From NCBI GenBank assembly GCA_964391675.1, contig CAYMMX010000002.1:1-64000 (forward strand): a stretch of 64,000 nucleotides of DNA, given 5' to 3'. This stretch comes from CAYMMX01 sp964391675. GTDB taxonomy: Bacteria > Cyanobacteriota > Vampirovibrionia > Gastranaerophilales > Gastranaerophilaceae. The position numbers and the translations under genes were made by a program. The notes beneath the pieces are model-generated. The model searched no databases. It saw only the letters and a list, made by a program, of their open reading frames with translations, and was not told the DNA's origin. Within the stretch, counting starts at the first letter, position 1, and each line of letters starts with the position of its first letter. Of the stretch, positions 1 to 7,701 are shown piece after piece.

Positions 1-246
1 GGTAGGCTAAAAGGCACGCCGAACAAGAAAACAAAGACTATTAAAGAACTCCTAGAACAAGATTTTTTAGGGTTTAATCCTGTTTCAGAGATGATTAATC
101 TCTATAATACAGATATAGATGTAGTTCAAAAAATTGTTATCCTCAAAGAGCTTGCAAATTACGTTTACCCGAAACGTAAAGCTATTGACTGTACTTTTAC
201 AGATACAGAGCCGATACAGATTAATTTTTGCAGGGAGTATGATTGA
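1..246 (+). CDS. Phage small-terminase-like protein (5' truncated)
   Basis: The frame is open from base 1 to the TGA at 244-246 and leaves 81 residues; the start lies outside the window. It opens with GRLKGTPNKKTK, a basic stretch like the GRPKGxxNK motif near the N-terminus of many phage small-terminase and DUF5681-type proteins. It continues with a helical region containing ELANYVYPKRKAI, also common in that group. The role in phages is DNA recognition at packaging; here that is inferred from motif resemblance only. The stop overlaps the ATG of the next gene by one base, so the two are translationally coupled. It belongs to the element left of the tRNA-derived repeat at 787, not to the island on its right. 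Confidence 0.5.
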   Translation, partial: GRLKGTPNKKTKTIKELLEQDFLGFNPVSEMINLYNTDIDVVQKIVILKELANYVYPKRKAIDCTFTDTEPIQINFCREYD

Positions 247-632
247 TGGCAAATGCAAAAAATCTAAAACCTATTCAAAAAGGCGAATTAAGCAAAGAGG
301 AAGCAAAGAGAAGAGGCTCCAGCGGTGGTATAAAATCAGGTGAAGCACGCAGGAAAAAAGCTACTTTCAAAAAGATTTTAGATTCAATGCTTTATATTGA
401 AGATGCTGAAGGTTTAACACCTGCTGAAAAAATATGTATGGAAGTGATTAATTCAGCTATTAATGGTAATCTAAAAGCCTTTGTTTTGATTAGAGATAGT
501 TTAGGCGAAGCTCCTACTACAAAGAATGAAGTAACATGCAAGGATAGTGGCTCAAAGACTGTTTACGTTACCCCTGAACAGCAAATGGCAACCATAAAAC
601 ATATAAAAGCTGTCTTAGATGGTGCTGAATAA
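246..632 (+). CDS. Phage-type small basic protein, small-terminase-like
   Basis: This 128-residue protein has an N-terminal basic block containing RRGSSGGIKSGEARRKKATF. Such KGGxxSGEARRK blocks are typical of phage small-terminase-like and DUF5681-like proteins and suggest nucleic-acid binding. The middle part (SMLYIEDAEGLTPAEKICMEVINSA) is helical, and the C-terminus is variable. I chose the ATG at 246, which shares its A with the preceding stop; a TTG at 243 is the only alternative. Together with the upstream fragment this suggests the packaging end of a prophage or satellite. I see no large terminase downstream, because the element ends about 150 bp later at the tRNA-derived repeat. Confidence 0.5.
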   Translation: MANAKNLKPIQKGELSKEEAKRRGSSGGIKSGEARRKKATFKKILDSMLYIEDAEGLTPAEKICMEVINSAINGNLKAFVLIRDSLGEAPTTKNEVTCKDSGSKTVYVTPEQQMATIKHIKAVLDGAE

Positions 633-634
633 AT

Positions 635-697
635 TTGTGTCAAAATAATGCAAAATCTTTTGTGTAATATTTGTGTAGTCTTGTGTAATTTTGTGTA
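635..697 (+). repeat. Tandem TTGTGTA repeats, likely integrase arm sites of the left element
   Basis: TTGTGTA occurs at 660, 671, 681 and 691, with a TTGTGTC variant at 635. The last four are spaced 11, 10 and 10 bp, one helical turn, so a protein binding them would sit on one face of the DNA. They lie about 90-150 bp left of the tRNA-derived repeat at 787. This is the geometry of arm-type integrase or excisionase sites at an attachment site. The next element uses a different motif (TTGTCCAC), so this set probably serves the element whose end is bases 1-786. Confidence 0.5.
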
Positions 698-786
698 GTT
701 TTATCGAGTTTTATAAAACTTACAAAATACTCGAAACCATTATAAATATTAAACTACATAAAGGTACATAAAACAAAAAGACCACA

Positions 787-833
787 CTCATAACCCGAAG
801 GTCGTTGGTTCAAATCCAGCTCCCGCAACCATT
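787..833 (+). repeat. Left attachment site: 3' half of tRNA-fMet
   Basis: The 47-bp copy begins in the anticodon loop (CTCATAA, anticodon CAT). It runs through the anticodon 3' arm CCCGA, the T-arm (GTTGG, TTCAAAT, CCAGC) and the acceptor to CCA, and ends with TT. The sequence to its left has no tRNA 5' half, so it is not a working tRNA gene. It is identical to 28863-28909. Recombination at the anticodon loop is usual for tyrosine integrases that target tRNAs. Confidence 0.9.
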
Positions 834-838
834 ACCAC

Positions 839-874
839 AAAAGGGTTTTAGCGATTTAGCTAGACCCTTTTTTT
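839..874 (+). terminator. Rho-independent terminator after left att site
   Basis: AAAAGGGT (839-846) can pair with ACCCTTTT (864-871), and the sequence runs on in T. It follows the tRNA-derived repeat directly, so it may be a carried-over tRNA terminator or an insulator at the element border. Confidence 0.6.
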
Positions 875-891
875 AGTGATTTTTTGGAGTT

Positions 892-910
892 TTGTCCACA
901 TTTTGTCCAC
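892..910 (+). repeat. Paired TTGTCCAC motifs, candidate integrase arm sites (left)
   Basis: TTGTCCAC occurs at 892-899 and 903-910, 11 bp apart, with a TTGACCAC variant near 980. The same octamer lies inside the right border at 28734 and 28785. Presence at both ends of the same island, with helical spacing, suggests arm-type binding sites for the island integrase. Confidence 0.5.
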
Positions 911-1085
911 TTTGTTGTTTTGTGAAATTGGAAAAAGTTCAGCAAAATCAACAAAAATTGAGCAAAAAACGCAATATTCTTGACCACTTTTGGATACAAA
1001 TTCGTTTTAAATTGATCATTTTCTTTAATAATTAAGTAATGTTATGTTATCATAAATAACAAGGTACTAATGGTGAGGTTATAAA

Positions 1086-2270
1086 ATGGAAATATTGACT
1101 AAAAAATACGATGCAAGAATAAAAGCTTGGAATATCCTTATTGAGATTTCTCTCGGGGAGTATTATTCATTATCAAAAGATATACTTGAGAACAATGAAT
1201 TCCAAAGAAACAGAGTAAAATCTTCTTCAACAGTATATAGCTTACTAAAAGAAGATCTTAAGTTGGGATGTATTATCCCCCCAATAGTTTTGGCTTTAGA
1301 AACTTATATTGATGAAAAATTTGAAGATAAAAAAGTTATTGAATTAATAAATCAAAACAAAAATAAACTTATAATCCTTGATGGATTACAACGTACATAT
1401 ACAATACAAGACCTTTTAACAGAATTACTGAGTAAAAAAGACCATATTTTAAGTAAGGTTCAGGAATATCCTTTAAGAATTGAATTGTATACTGGGTTAA
1501 ATAAATTAGGTATTTTATATAGAATGTTAACTTTAAACACTGGACAAACTCCTATGTCCACTAGACATCAAATAGAAATAATATATTCTGACTATATCGA
1601 TCAAGACATTGAAGATTGTGAAGGCATTAGGCTATTAAAAGAAGTTGATAATGAGGCACCAAATGACCCTGGTCAGTATAAATTTAAGGATATTGTCGAT
1701 GGATTTAATTCATATATTGACAGAGATTATTTAACTATGAATCGTTTTGATATACTTGAAAATATAAAAAGTCTAGAAAAATTATCAAAGGAACAAGAAG
1801 GAAAAGACTTATTTAAAGAATACCTTCTAGCTTATGATAAATTTGTTAAAAAAATGTGTGAGCTTGGCAAGGGATGGTCATCACCAAATGAGAATACACC
1901 TGAAGATTTAAGTGCACAACCATTTGGAAAAGATGCTTTGCATATTTTTAATAAATCACAAGTTATGACAGCTTTTGGTTCGGCTGTAGGTAAATTAATT
2001 GAATTAAAAACTATTGAAAATTTTGAAGAGCTCACTGCGCATATTATACCAAAAATTACAGGAGACAATATTGCAGTAGCACTGGATACTCTTATTATAA
2101 ATTTAGATAAAGTACGAATTAGAGCAAAAAAGATAGGGAATGATCAAAGATTATTTTTTGAAGGATTTTTTAAAGCTTTGTTTGGCAAAGAACAGGTATC
2201 TGAATCTTACCTAAACTTAAATAAAACCGTAGATTCCGCAATGCAGCGTTATAATAGGGAAACATATTAA
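1086..2270 (+). CDS. DGLQR-motif protein, ParB/DUF262-like (defence candidate)
   Basis: This 394-residue protein contains LIILDGLQRTYTIQDLL at about residues 95-111. It resembles the DGQQR/DGQHR signature of ParB-like and DUF262-type proteins, which include DNA-modification-dependent restriction and DNA-phosphorothioation factors. A typical upstream element precedes it (LLKEDLKLGCIIPPIVLAL), and LTLNTGQTPMSTRHQIE matches the conserved segment that follows in those families. RBS-like GGTGAGG stands before the ATG. Its last base overlaps the ATG of the next gene, so the two are coupled. The role is inferred: a sensor or nuclease partner in an anti-phage operon with the two HEPN genes downstream. 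The exact family is not certain. Confidence 0.5.
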   Translation: MEILTKKYDARIKAWNILIEISLGEYYSLSKDILENNEFQRNRVKSSSTVYSLLKEDLKLGCIIPPIVLALETYIDEKFEDKKVIELINQNKNKLIILDGLQRTYTIQDLLTELLSKKDHILSKVQEYPLRIELYTGLNKLGILYRMLTLNTGQTPMSTRHQIEIIYSDYIDQDIEDCEGIRLLKEVDNEAPNDPGQYKFKDIVDGFNSYIDRDYLTMNRFDILENIKSLEKLSKEQEGKDLFKEYLLAYDKFVKKMCELGKGWSSPNENTPEDLSAQPFGKDALHIFNKSQVMTAFGSAVGKLIELKTIENFEELTAHIIPKITGDNIAVALDTLIINLDKVRIRAKKIGNDQRLFFEGFFKALFGKEQVSESYLNLNKTVDSAMQRYNRETY

Positions 2271-3490
2271 TGGTATACTTGAAAGATCCTGATAAAGGTA
2301 ATATTTCTCTTAATCATAAATATGAAAAAACATTTAATAAATTTCTTCTGAAAGATGAAGAAGATAATTATTCTTATAATGTTTTATGTCCAAGTGATAT
2401 TGTAGAAACTCCCAATTTATCAGAGTATGAAATATTTTTATTTAAGAATTTTAATTTGAATGCACAAAAGGATCTTTTTTCTATCAAACTTAACTCCGAT
2501 GAGAGAACCAGTGGTTTTGTCTTTCCTATCACCAGACTAGATTGTGATGAAAATGATTTTAAAGAGGATTCAACATCTCAAAAAAAAATAGACTCAATTA
2601 ACAAATATAAATATGTATGTTATAAAAAATTATTAAATTTAGATATTCAAATAAATAACCCTTCAACAGAGAATGTTCAAATTTCTGATTTATTTCCTGA
2701 CATAGTAGTTCTTATTCTTTGTAAAAAAATTATTGAAAATAATTTTAGTATATATAATTATTTGCCAGTATTGTATGAAAAAAAATATCTATATATTGAT
2801 AATTTAAACACACAAATTGCAGACTTACATTACAAGCCAGACAGACTTCTAATTATAAAAAGTAAGTCTGTGCTTAAGTTAAAAAAATGCTGTTCTGATT
2901 TGGAAAATGATTTATACATACAAAATTTATTCAAAAAAGATTTAGTGATAGTTGAAAATTATCTTGCTAGATTTATGCTCTTGTATCAAATTATCGAAAA
3001 ATACATTGATAATATATATGAAGAAGAATTTAAAAAACATGTGGAGGCCTTTGCAACAAAAAATATTACGGTTAACGATTTAAAAGATAAAATAACGAAG
3101 CTGAGTGAAAAACAACGTGTAAAGATGTTAATGGAAAGAATTAAGCAAGATGCTATATTAAAAAGTATAGAAGAAAAATTAAAGAAATTATCAAATAATT
3201 TGCCAATAGAATTATATAAAAAAAATTGCAGTCTTGGGGAAAAAATTTATTCTTTTAGAAATAAAATTGTCCATAATTATTATAGTATATCTACTCACAA
3301 AGATTTAATTGAGTCTATCATTGATGATTTTGAATTATTTATAACAAAATTGCTCATTGAAAAACCATTTAATAAAGAGTTAAAGATTCAAGAACTTTCA
3401 TACTTTAATTATGAACGGTATCCTGATAATTCCGAGAAGGATAATTGGTTTCTCGCCATTGAACAATATAATGATATTTTTAACTCGTAG
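2270..3490 (+). CDS. HEPN-domain protein (putative RNase effector)
   Basis: I do not recognise the first 300 of the 406 residues. Near residues 328-338 the protein reads SFRNKIVHNYY. The R-N-x-x-x-H arrangement is the catalytic signature of HEPN ribonucleases found in toxin-antitoxin, abortive-infection and CRISPR effectors. A helical lysine-rich stretch (about 260-310) precedes it and an acidic tail follows. The ATG shares one base with the stop of the DGLQR gene, so translation is coupled and the pair may form one complex. Base composition is even more A+T rich than the core genes. The RNase role is inferred from the motif. Confidence 0.5.
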   Translation: MVYLKDPDKGNISLNHKYEKTFNKFLLKDEEDNYSYNVLCPSDIVETPNLSEYEIFLFKNFNLNAQKDLFSIKLNSDERTSGFVFPITRLDCDENDFKEDSTSQKKIDSINKYKYVCYKKLLNLDIQINNPSTENVQISDLFPDIVVLILCKKIIENNFSIYNYLPVLYEKKYLYIDNLNTQIADLHYKPDRLLIIKSKSVLKLKKCCSDLENDLYIQNLFKKDLVIVENYLARFMLLYQIIEKYIDNIYEEEFKKHVEAFATKNITVNDLKDKITKLSEKQRVKMLMERIKQDAILKSIEEKLKKLSNNLPIELYKKNCSLGEKIYSFRNKIVHNYYSISTHKDLIESIIDDFELFITKLLIEKPFNKELKIQELSYFNYERYPDNSEKDNWFLAIEQYNDIFNS

Positions 3491-3525
3491 TGTATTAAAA
3501 ACAAAAGTTTGAAAGATTAGGAATA

Positions 3526-4923
3526 ATGAAAACAGAAACATTAAATTTGGGTGAAGAATACGAATTGAAAGGCCACTGGTTTATTCCAATTAATGATGAA
3601 TATAAGACTGCTGCTGGAATTTTATTTTTATCCCCCAACGAAATTAAATTAAAATTGTTTGTGAATGGACATGATCATGACTTACTTCCATTTTTAGGCG
3701 GATTAAAGGCAAATAGTTTTGACATTATAAATGGACAACTTTTGACAGGAGAACCTGTAACTTTATTAGATAGTTTTTTTATTGGCGGTAGAGATGATAC
3801 AACGGATTTAGCTTCAAACTATTGTTTTGTTGGCAAATCATTTGATTATAGAGATAATATAAATTTTGATAGTTTTATTGTCTATCAAGAAGATACAAGT
3901 AAATGGTTACATTCTAATACTTCAGGTATCACCACTAATAATGAAAATATAATTATTGAAGTTCAAAAACCTAAAAAGGATTTTGAGATAAAAGCTAATG
4001 ATAATTTGAAAATATCTAATTTCTATTCAACTAGTTGGAGTCATGGTATATCACAACCCGTAGAATATGAACAAAAAATACATTTAAAATTTGAATCTAT
4101 TCATATAGCTTTTACATTTAAGGATATTTTAGATTATATATATGAATGGAATATAATAAAATCAATTATGGTTGGTAGACCGTGTAATATAAATTACTTA
4201 ATTGGAGTAAATAATAAAACAAATATCCATATTTATTATATGAAAGAAAAATTTGCTAATAAGGACCTTTTAGCATTGGAGATGATATTGCCCTATCATT
4301 CAATTAAAGATTGTCTTCCTAATATTTTAAAATCTTGGTTTAACAACAATGATAAAATAAAAGCTTTAGCTAAAGAATTATTCTTTAATGGATTTTGCAT
4401 GCTTAATAAAATATCAAAAGAGAAATATTTGGAATTAATTCAATCAGTAGAAGGTCTTGCAACTATAAAAAAACAAAAATACTATATTGATCCAAAATCT
4501 GGAATTATAGAAAAGTTGCAAAAGAAAATTGCCGAAGAATTAACAAAATTAAACATAGATAATAACGATATAATAGAGGCTTTTGTTGGAAAACTTCCAA
4601 ATTGTAATAACCAAGTTTCTCTTACAAGCATTTTAAAGAAATTTATTTTAGAAGAATTTGAGCCTGAACTTTTGTATAAATTAAAAATAGATGAACATTA
4701 TGTCAAAAAAATTGTAGATCTAAGACATCAATTATCTCATAACAAAGGACAGAGTCCTTATGATTTGAATTTTAAAGAATTGCAAGATATGATTGATAAA
4801 CTGATAATAATACTTATTTATTATTTTGCAGTAGACAATGAAGTCCCTCCTGAGATTGTAAAGCGTGGGATTTTAGAAAATTGTACTTGGACCACAAGTT
4901 TTATTAGAACATTAGTTGAATGA
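3526..4923 (+). CDS. ApeA-like HEPN anti-phage protein
   Basis: The N-terminus (about residues 14-90) reads GHWFIPI, then a AAGILFLSPNEIKLKL strand pair, then IINGQLLTGEPVTLLD. This is the layout of the ApeA N-terminal domain: G-x-W-x-x-P, a G-x-L strand and a G-x-x-VTLL end. The C-terminus (about 393-405) has VDLRHQLSHNKG, which places an R-x4-H pair as in HEPN RNase domains. ApeA proteins are reported single-gene anti-phage systems, and this 465-residue length is in their range. It starts 35 bp after the preceding HEPN gene and probably shares its transcript. It ends 10 bp before the end of the convergent integrase gene. Anti-phage activity here is inferred. Confidence 0.65.
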   Translation: MKTETLNLGEEYELKGHWFIPINDEYKTAAGILFLSPNEIKLKLFVNGHDHDLLPFLGGLKANSFDIINGQLLTGEPVTLLDSFFIGGRDDTTDLASNYCFVGKSFDYRDNINFDSFIVYQEDTSKWLHSNTSGITTNNENIIIEVQKPKKDFEIKANDNLKISNFYSTSWSHGISQPVEYEQKIHLKFESIHIAFTFKDILDYIYEWNIIKSIMVGRPCNINYLIGVNNKTNIHIYYMKEKFANKDLLALEMILPYHSIKDCLPNILKSWFNNNDKIKALAKELFFNGFCMLNKISKEKYLELIQSVEGLATIKKQKYYIDPKSGIIEKLQKKIAEELTKLNIDNNDIIEAFVGKLPNCNNQVSLTSILKKFILEEFEPELLYKLKIDEHYVKKIVDLRHQLSHNKGQSPYDLNFKELQDMIDKLIIILIYYFAVDNEVPPEIVKRGILENCTWTTSFIRTLVE

Positions 4924-4933
4924 GTATTACTGC

Positions 4934-6031
4934 TCATGCCTGTCGTTGTCTGAATGGAATAACGTTATTCGCGCGCTCTTCTTCCTGCTTTTTTCCAAAG
5001 TTAGCTAAAGCTTCAACGGCCAGCAACTTACGTTCTGGGACAGGGTGAGCATATCTCATTGTCGTATGAATATCCGCGTGGCCTAGAATATCTTGCACTA
5101 CTATTAGATCTATCCCCGCTGCAACCATTCTTGTTGCGGCCGTGTGTCGCAGGTCGTGGAAGCGCAACCCTTCAATATCCGCAGCCTTACAAATTGAAGG
5201 AAAGGCCCTTTTGAAGTCTGCATAATTCTTTCCTGTCCATTGACTTGTGAAAACAAAATTACTAATTCTGTTCTTATATAAGCTTTCGAGTACAGGCCTC
5301 AAGGCTGAACTGATAGGAATCTTCCTTTTCTTTCCGCTTTTGGTTCTAAGCAAGGTGATAAATCCTTCTTTAAAATCTATGCAATCCCAGGTTAAACCTA
5401 TGATTTCACCTTTTCGCATGCCGGTGTTTAGTGCACATATTAATATGTCTCTCATATATTCGTGTTCCCCAGCACAAGCCTCAAAGAGCCTTAACTCTTC
5501 TTCTGGGGATAAAAATCTTTCCAGGTGGTTTTCTTCCTTCAGCTTTTTGACAAACCTAGAAGCTGCAGGATTTTTATCATACCACCCATTATCTATAGCT
5601 ATGTTGAACATCTTCCTAAGAATCTCAACATCTCTATTGATAGTAGTCTTTGCTATAGGCTTCTTCTTGGCCTTATCTTTAAATTGGCATTGGCGTTGTT
5701 TTCTGTATTTCTCAACATCGAACGGCGTTATCTCTGACAATTTTCTATTCTTGAAGTATTCTTTAAATAGTTTAGCTTTATAAAGACAAGTTTGAAAAGA
5801 TGCATTGTTAGCTTTTGTGTATTCCATATACACATCCGCAAGCTTAGAAAATAGCATTTCTCCTTTGTTTTCCGCAAGATCAAATTTACCGTGCAAAAGT
5901 TCTGCTCTAATAATAGCTTCAGCTTTTTCGGCATCTCTTTTACAAGTTGCTTCAGGGATAGATTTGTGAAATCGTCGTCCGCGTATTTGGAATTTGTAAT
6001 ACCAACGGCCGTTTTGTTCATAAACTGTCAT
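4934..6031 (-). CDS. Tyrosine-recombinase integrase of the island
   Basis: This 365-residue protein has all parts of a phage-type integrase. An N-terminal arm-binding AP2-like strand region comes first (YEQNGRWYYKFQIRGRRF), then a SAM-like core-binding domain (about 65-170). The catalytic domain carries R in NTGMRKGEIIGL, HxxR in FHDLRHTAATRM, H in LGHADIHTT and the nucleophile in MRYAHP. It should catalyse integration and excision at the tRNA-fMet site. The ATG at 6031 lies 21 bp downstream of the stop of the small HTH gene, so they are probably co-transcribed. The gene points toward the left border. The defence trio lies between it and that border, an arrangement common for satellite cargo. 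Confidence 0.93.
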   Translation of the reverse strand: MTVYEQNGRWYYKFQIRGRRFHKSIPEATCKRDAEKAEAIIRAELLHGKFDLAENKGEMLFSKLADVYMEYTKANNASFQTCLYKAKLFKEYFKNRKLSEITPFDVEKYRKQRQCQFKDKAKKKPIAKTTINRDVEILRKMFNIAIDNGWYDKNPAASRFVKKLKEENHLERFLSPEEELRLFEACAGEHEYMRDILICALNTGMRKGEIIGLTWDCIDFKEGFITLLRTKSGKKRKIPISSALRPVLESLYKNRISNFVFTSQWTGKNYADFKRAFPSICKAADIEGLRFHDLRHTAATRMVAAGIDLIVVQDILGHADIHTTMRYAHPVPERKLLAVEALANFGKKQEEERANNVIPFRQRQA

Positions 6032-6052
6032 AGTTCGTTGTCCTATTCTTTT

Positions 6053-6253
6053 TTAGGGAATGTATTTTATAATGTCGCCTGGTTTAACATCAAGTTCTTT
6101 GCAAAGGGTATCGAGCATTTGATAATCAGCACTCTGTGTTTTATTTTTAGCAAAGGCCCAAAGAGTAGCATATCTTATACCGGTTTTTTCAGCCAGCTGT
6201 TTAATGCTTATTTCTCTGTCTGCTAAAATAACTGTTAACTTATTTTTAATCAT
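6053..6253 (-). CDS. Small Cro/CI-type HTH repressor
   Basis: The 66 residues are nearly all helix-turn-helix: ISIKQLAEKTGIRYATLWAFAKN is the HTH core, and the C-terminus (LCKELDVKPGDIIKYIP) is typical of short YozG/Cro-like regulators. RBS AAAGGAAAG precedes the ATG. It is divergent from the 6368 gene across a 114-bp gap that holds two imperfect palindromes, and upstream of the integrase in the same direction. The likely role is to control integrase and replication genes, giving a lysogeny-type switch. This is inferred from layout. Confidence 0.8.
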   Translation of the reverse strand: MIKNKLTVILADREISIKQLAEKTGIRYATLWAFAKNKTQSADYQMLDTLCKELDVKPGDIIKYIP

Positions 6254-6300
6254 GTTGCTTTCCTTTGCTTGTTTTTGCTATAATTTGTTTGTGATTAATA

Positions 6301-6337
6301 TAGTTTGATTTAAACTAATAACTATACTAATTATAGT
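6301..6337. promoter_or_regulatory. Two tandem operator-like palindromes in the divergent region
   Basis: TAGTTTGATTTAAACTA (6301-6317) has inverted arms TAGTTT/AAACTA. ACTATACTAATTATAGT (6321-6337) has inverted arms ACTATA/TATAGT. Both are 17 bp with a 5-bp centre and lie 20 bp apart centre to centre, about two helical turns. They sit between the HTH repressor and the 6368 gene and are likely its operators. Confidence 0.6.
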
Positions 6338-6367
6338 ATATAAATACAAATTTGTAAAGGGGCCGGC

Positions 6368-7156
6368 ATGGAAAATCTTAAAAAAATGGAAGATGCGCTT
6401 TCAAAAGCTAAAATGCGAGATTGTTTTAACATGATTAATTTAGGAGAAATCCCTTTAGATGGATCGGAAGACTCAAAATTTGATATCAATATAAATGGCC
6501 AAGAAGTAATGAACTGTAAATTTAGTTCGGAAAACTTTATAAAAACAATGGTCCAAGAGGTCCCAAAAAAGGAATTAAACTGTTTCTTTGAAGATTCTGA
6601 AAGCGAAAGTTTATTTAAAGTTGCATATGTTAAAAAATATATAGAAGAGGTCTTTAATGATTCTTTTCAGGAACTTTTGAGAGAAGCTGATATTCTGTAT
6701 CAGCATTTCTATTTATTTGAAAAAACAGCAAAAATTAATCCACAGGTTGTTAGAAAAGAATTAATTAAGCCTATAGAAAAGAAAATCCTTAAAAGACTAA
6801 ATGTAAAAGGCAGAGGTGGGAGCAATAAAAAATTTGGGATTGGTAATCCTTTTCATTTAGAACAATTAGCTGAACATTATTTATTTTTAAAAAGTAAATT
6901 TGAAAATCTTAAAAAAGACGTTACCAAATATAGCAGCGATTTAAAATTTTTAGAAGCATTAAAAAATGATCCTGATAAAAAGCAAGATTACATTTTATCT
7001 AAATTCATGCTTGAACAAACTGAGGAAACTGTTTCAGGGTATATAGCTTGCGATGCTTTAATAAAAATGTACAAGTATAAAGATGTTACCCCTGACACTT
7101 TATACAGAGAGCTGGAAGATACTGTTAAATCAATTCCTTGGTTAAACAACAAATAA
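6368..7156 (+). CDS. Hypothetical island protein, divergent from repressor
   Basis: I do not recognise this 262-residue protein. It has no signal peptide or membrane segment and is rich in Lys, Glu and Phe. A long helical stretch at about 75-205 includes a glycine-rich basic patch (KGRGGSNKKFGIGNP, near residue 147) that could touch nucleic acid. The start has an AAAGGGG ribosome site. It is the first gene rightward from the operator region, so it may be the first product of the induced state. A perfect hairpin follows its stop. Confidence 0.6.
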   Translation: MENLKKMEDALSKAKMRDCFNMINLGEIPLDGSEDSKFDININGQEVMNCKFSSENFIKTMVQEVPKKELNCFFEDSESESLFKVAYVKKYIEEVFNDSFQELLREADILYQHFYLFEKTAKINPQVVRKELIKPIEKKILKRLNVKGRGGSNKKFGIGNPFHLEQLAEHYLFLKSKFENLKKDVTKYSSDLKFLEALKNDPDKKQDYILSKFMLEQTEETVSGYIACDALIKMYKYKDVTPDTLYRELEDTVKSIPWLNNK

Positions 7157-7182
7157 TATTTTAAATAAAAATTTTCTTTATT

Positions 7183-7211
7183 CGGGAGTCAAAATTCATT
7201 TTTGACTCCCG
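7183..7211 (+). terminator. Perfect 12-bp-stem hairpin without T-run
   Basis: CGGGAGTCAAAA (7183-7194) pairs exactly with TTTTGACTCCCG (7200-7211) around a 5-nt loop. No T-run follows, so it is either a weak or attenuator-type terminator after the 6368 gene or a mRNA 3' or processing hairpin ahead of the replication module. Confidence 0.5.
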
Positions 7212-7277
7212 TAAGCGTTTGCAGGTCATGGCATTACAATGATTAGCATAATCAGGAAAAAGAAAGGAGAACAAAGC

Positions 7278-7511
7278 ATGATTAATCAAACACAAGAGAA
7301 AGATCTAGAGTTGATGACTCTAAAGGAAGCAGCAGAGTTTTTAAGGGTAAGTCCAAAAACATTGTATGTTTACACCTGCAATTCAGGAATTTCTGGAGGG
7401 CAGAAAAGAAATAGCTTCCCTAAAGACATTTATGTCAAATTTGGGAGGAAAGTTTTATTCATCAAACCAAAGTTGATTGCCTGGATTCAATCCGGTGCAT
7501 TGTTTATTTAG
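7278..7511 (+). CDS. AlpA/excisionase-like HTH protein
   Basis: I start at the ATG of 7278, preceded by AAAGGAG; an in-frame ATG at 7239 has no ribosome site. The 77 residues contain LMTLKEAAEFLRVSPKTLYVYT, the winged-helix/MerR-like fold of excisionases and AlpA regulators. VKFGRKVLFIKPKLIAWIQSG is the usual wing end of that fold. The likely role is directionality of integration or activation of the replication genes. It heads a tight run of four genes (7278-10723). Confidence 0.75.
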   Translation: MINQTQEKDLELMTLKEAAEFLRVSPKTLYVYTCNSGISGGQKRNSFPKDIYVKFGRKVLFIKPKLIAWIQSGALFI

Positions 7512-7530
7512 CAAAAGAAAGGAAAGAAAA

Positions 7531-7701
7531 ATGAGTAAAATTGAAATAATTCGCAAGCACTGGGAACCGCTCGCTGGAAGAAAATTATCAGATGAGGAAT
7601 GTGCAGAAATTGCAAATAATGTAAATGACTTTTTTCAAGCTCTTAAAGAAATGAAAAAAGAACTTGATCAAATTAAACAAAACACGGAAGAAGGCATTTA
7701 A
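7531..7701 (+). CDS. Small hypothetical protein of replication module
   Basis: This 56-residue protein begins at the ATG of 7531 with AAAGGAAAG upstream. It is helical and charged (SDEECAEIANNVNDFFQALKEMKKELDQI), possibly a short coiled coil. It lies 19 bp after the excisionase-like gene and abuts the primase gene with no gap, so it is translated in the same operon. I cannot name a function. Confidence 0.65.
   Translation: MSKIEIIRKHWEPLAGRKLSDEECAEIANNVNDFFQALKEMKKELDQIKQNTEEGI

Noticed and set aside
134..343. Plus-strand frame of 69 codons
   Set aside because: Out of frame with and overlapping two phage-like genes that explain the sequence better.
635..697. CRISPR array
   Set aside because: Units are 7 bp at 10-11 bp spacing with no spacer-sized gaps and no cas genes anywhere in the window.
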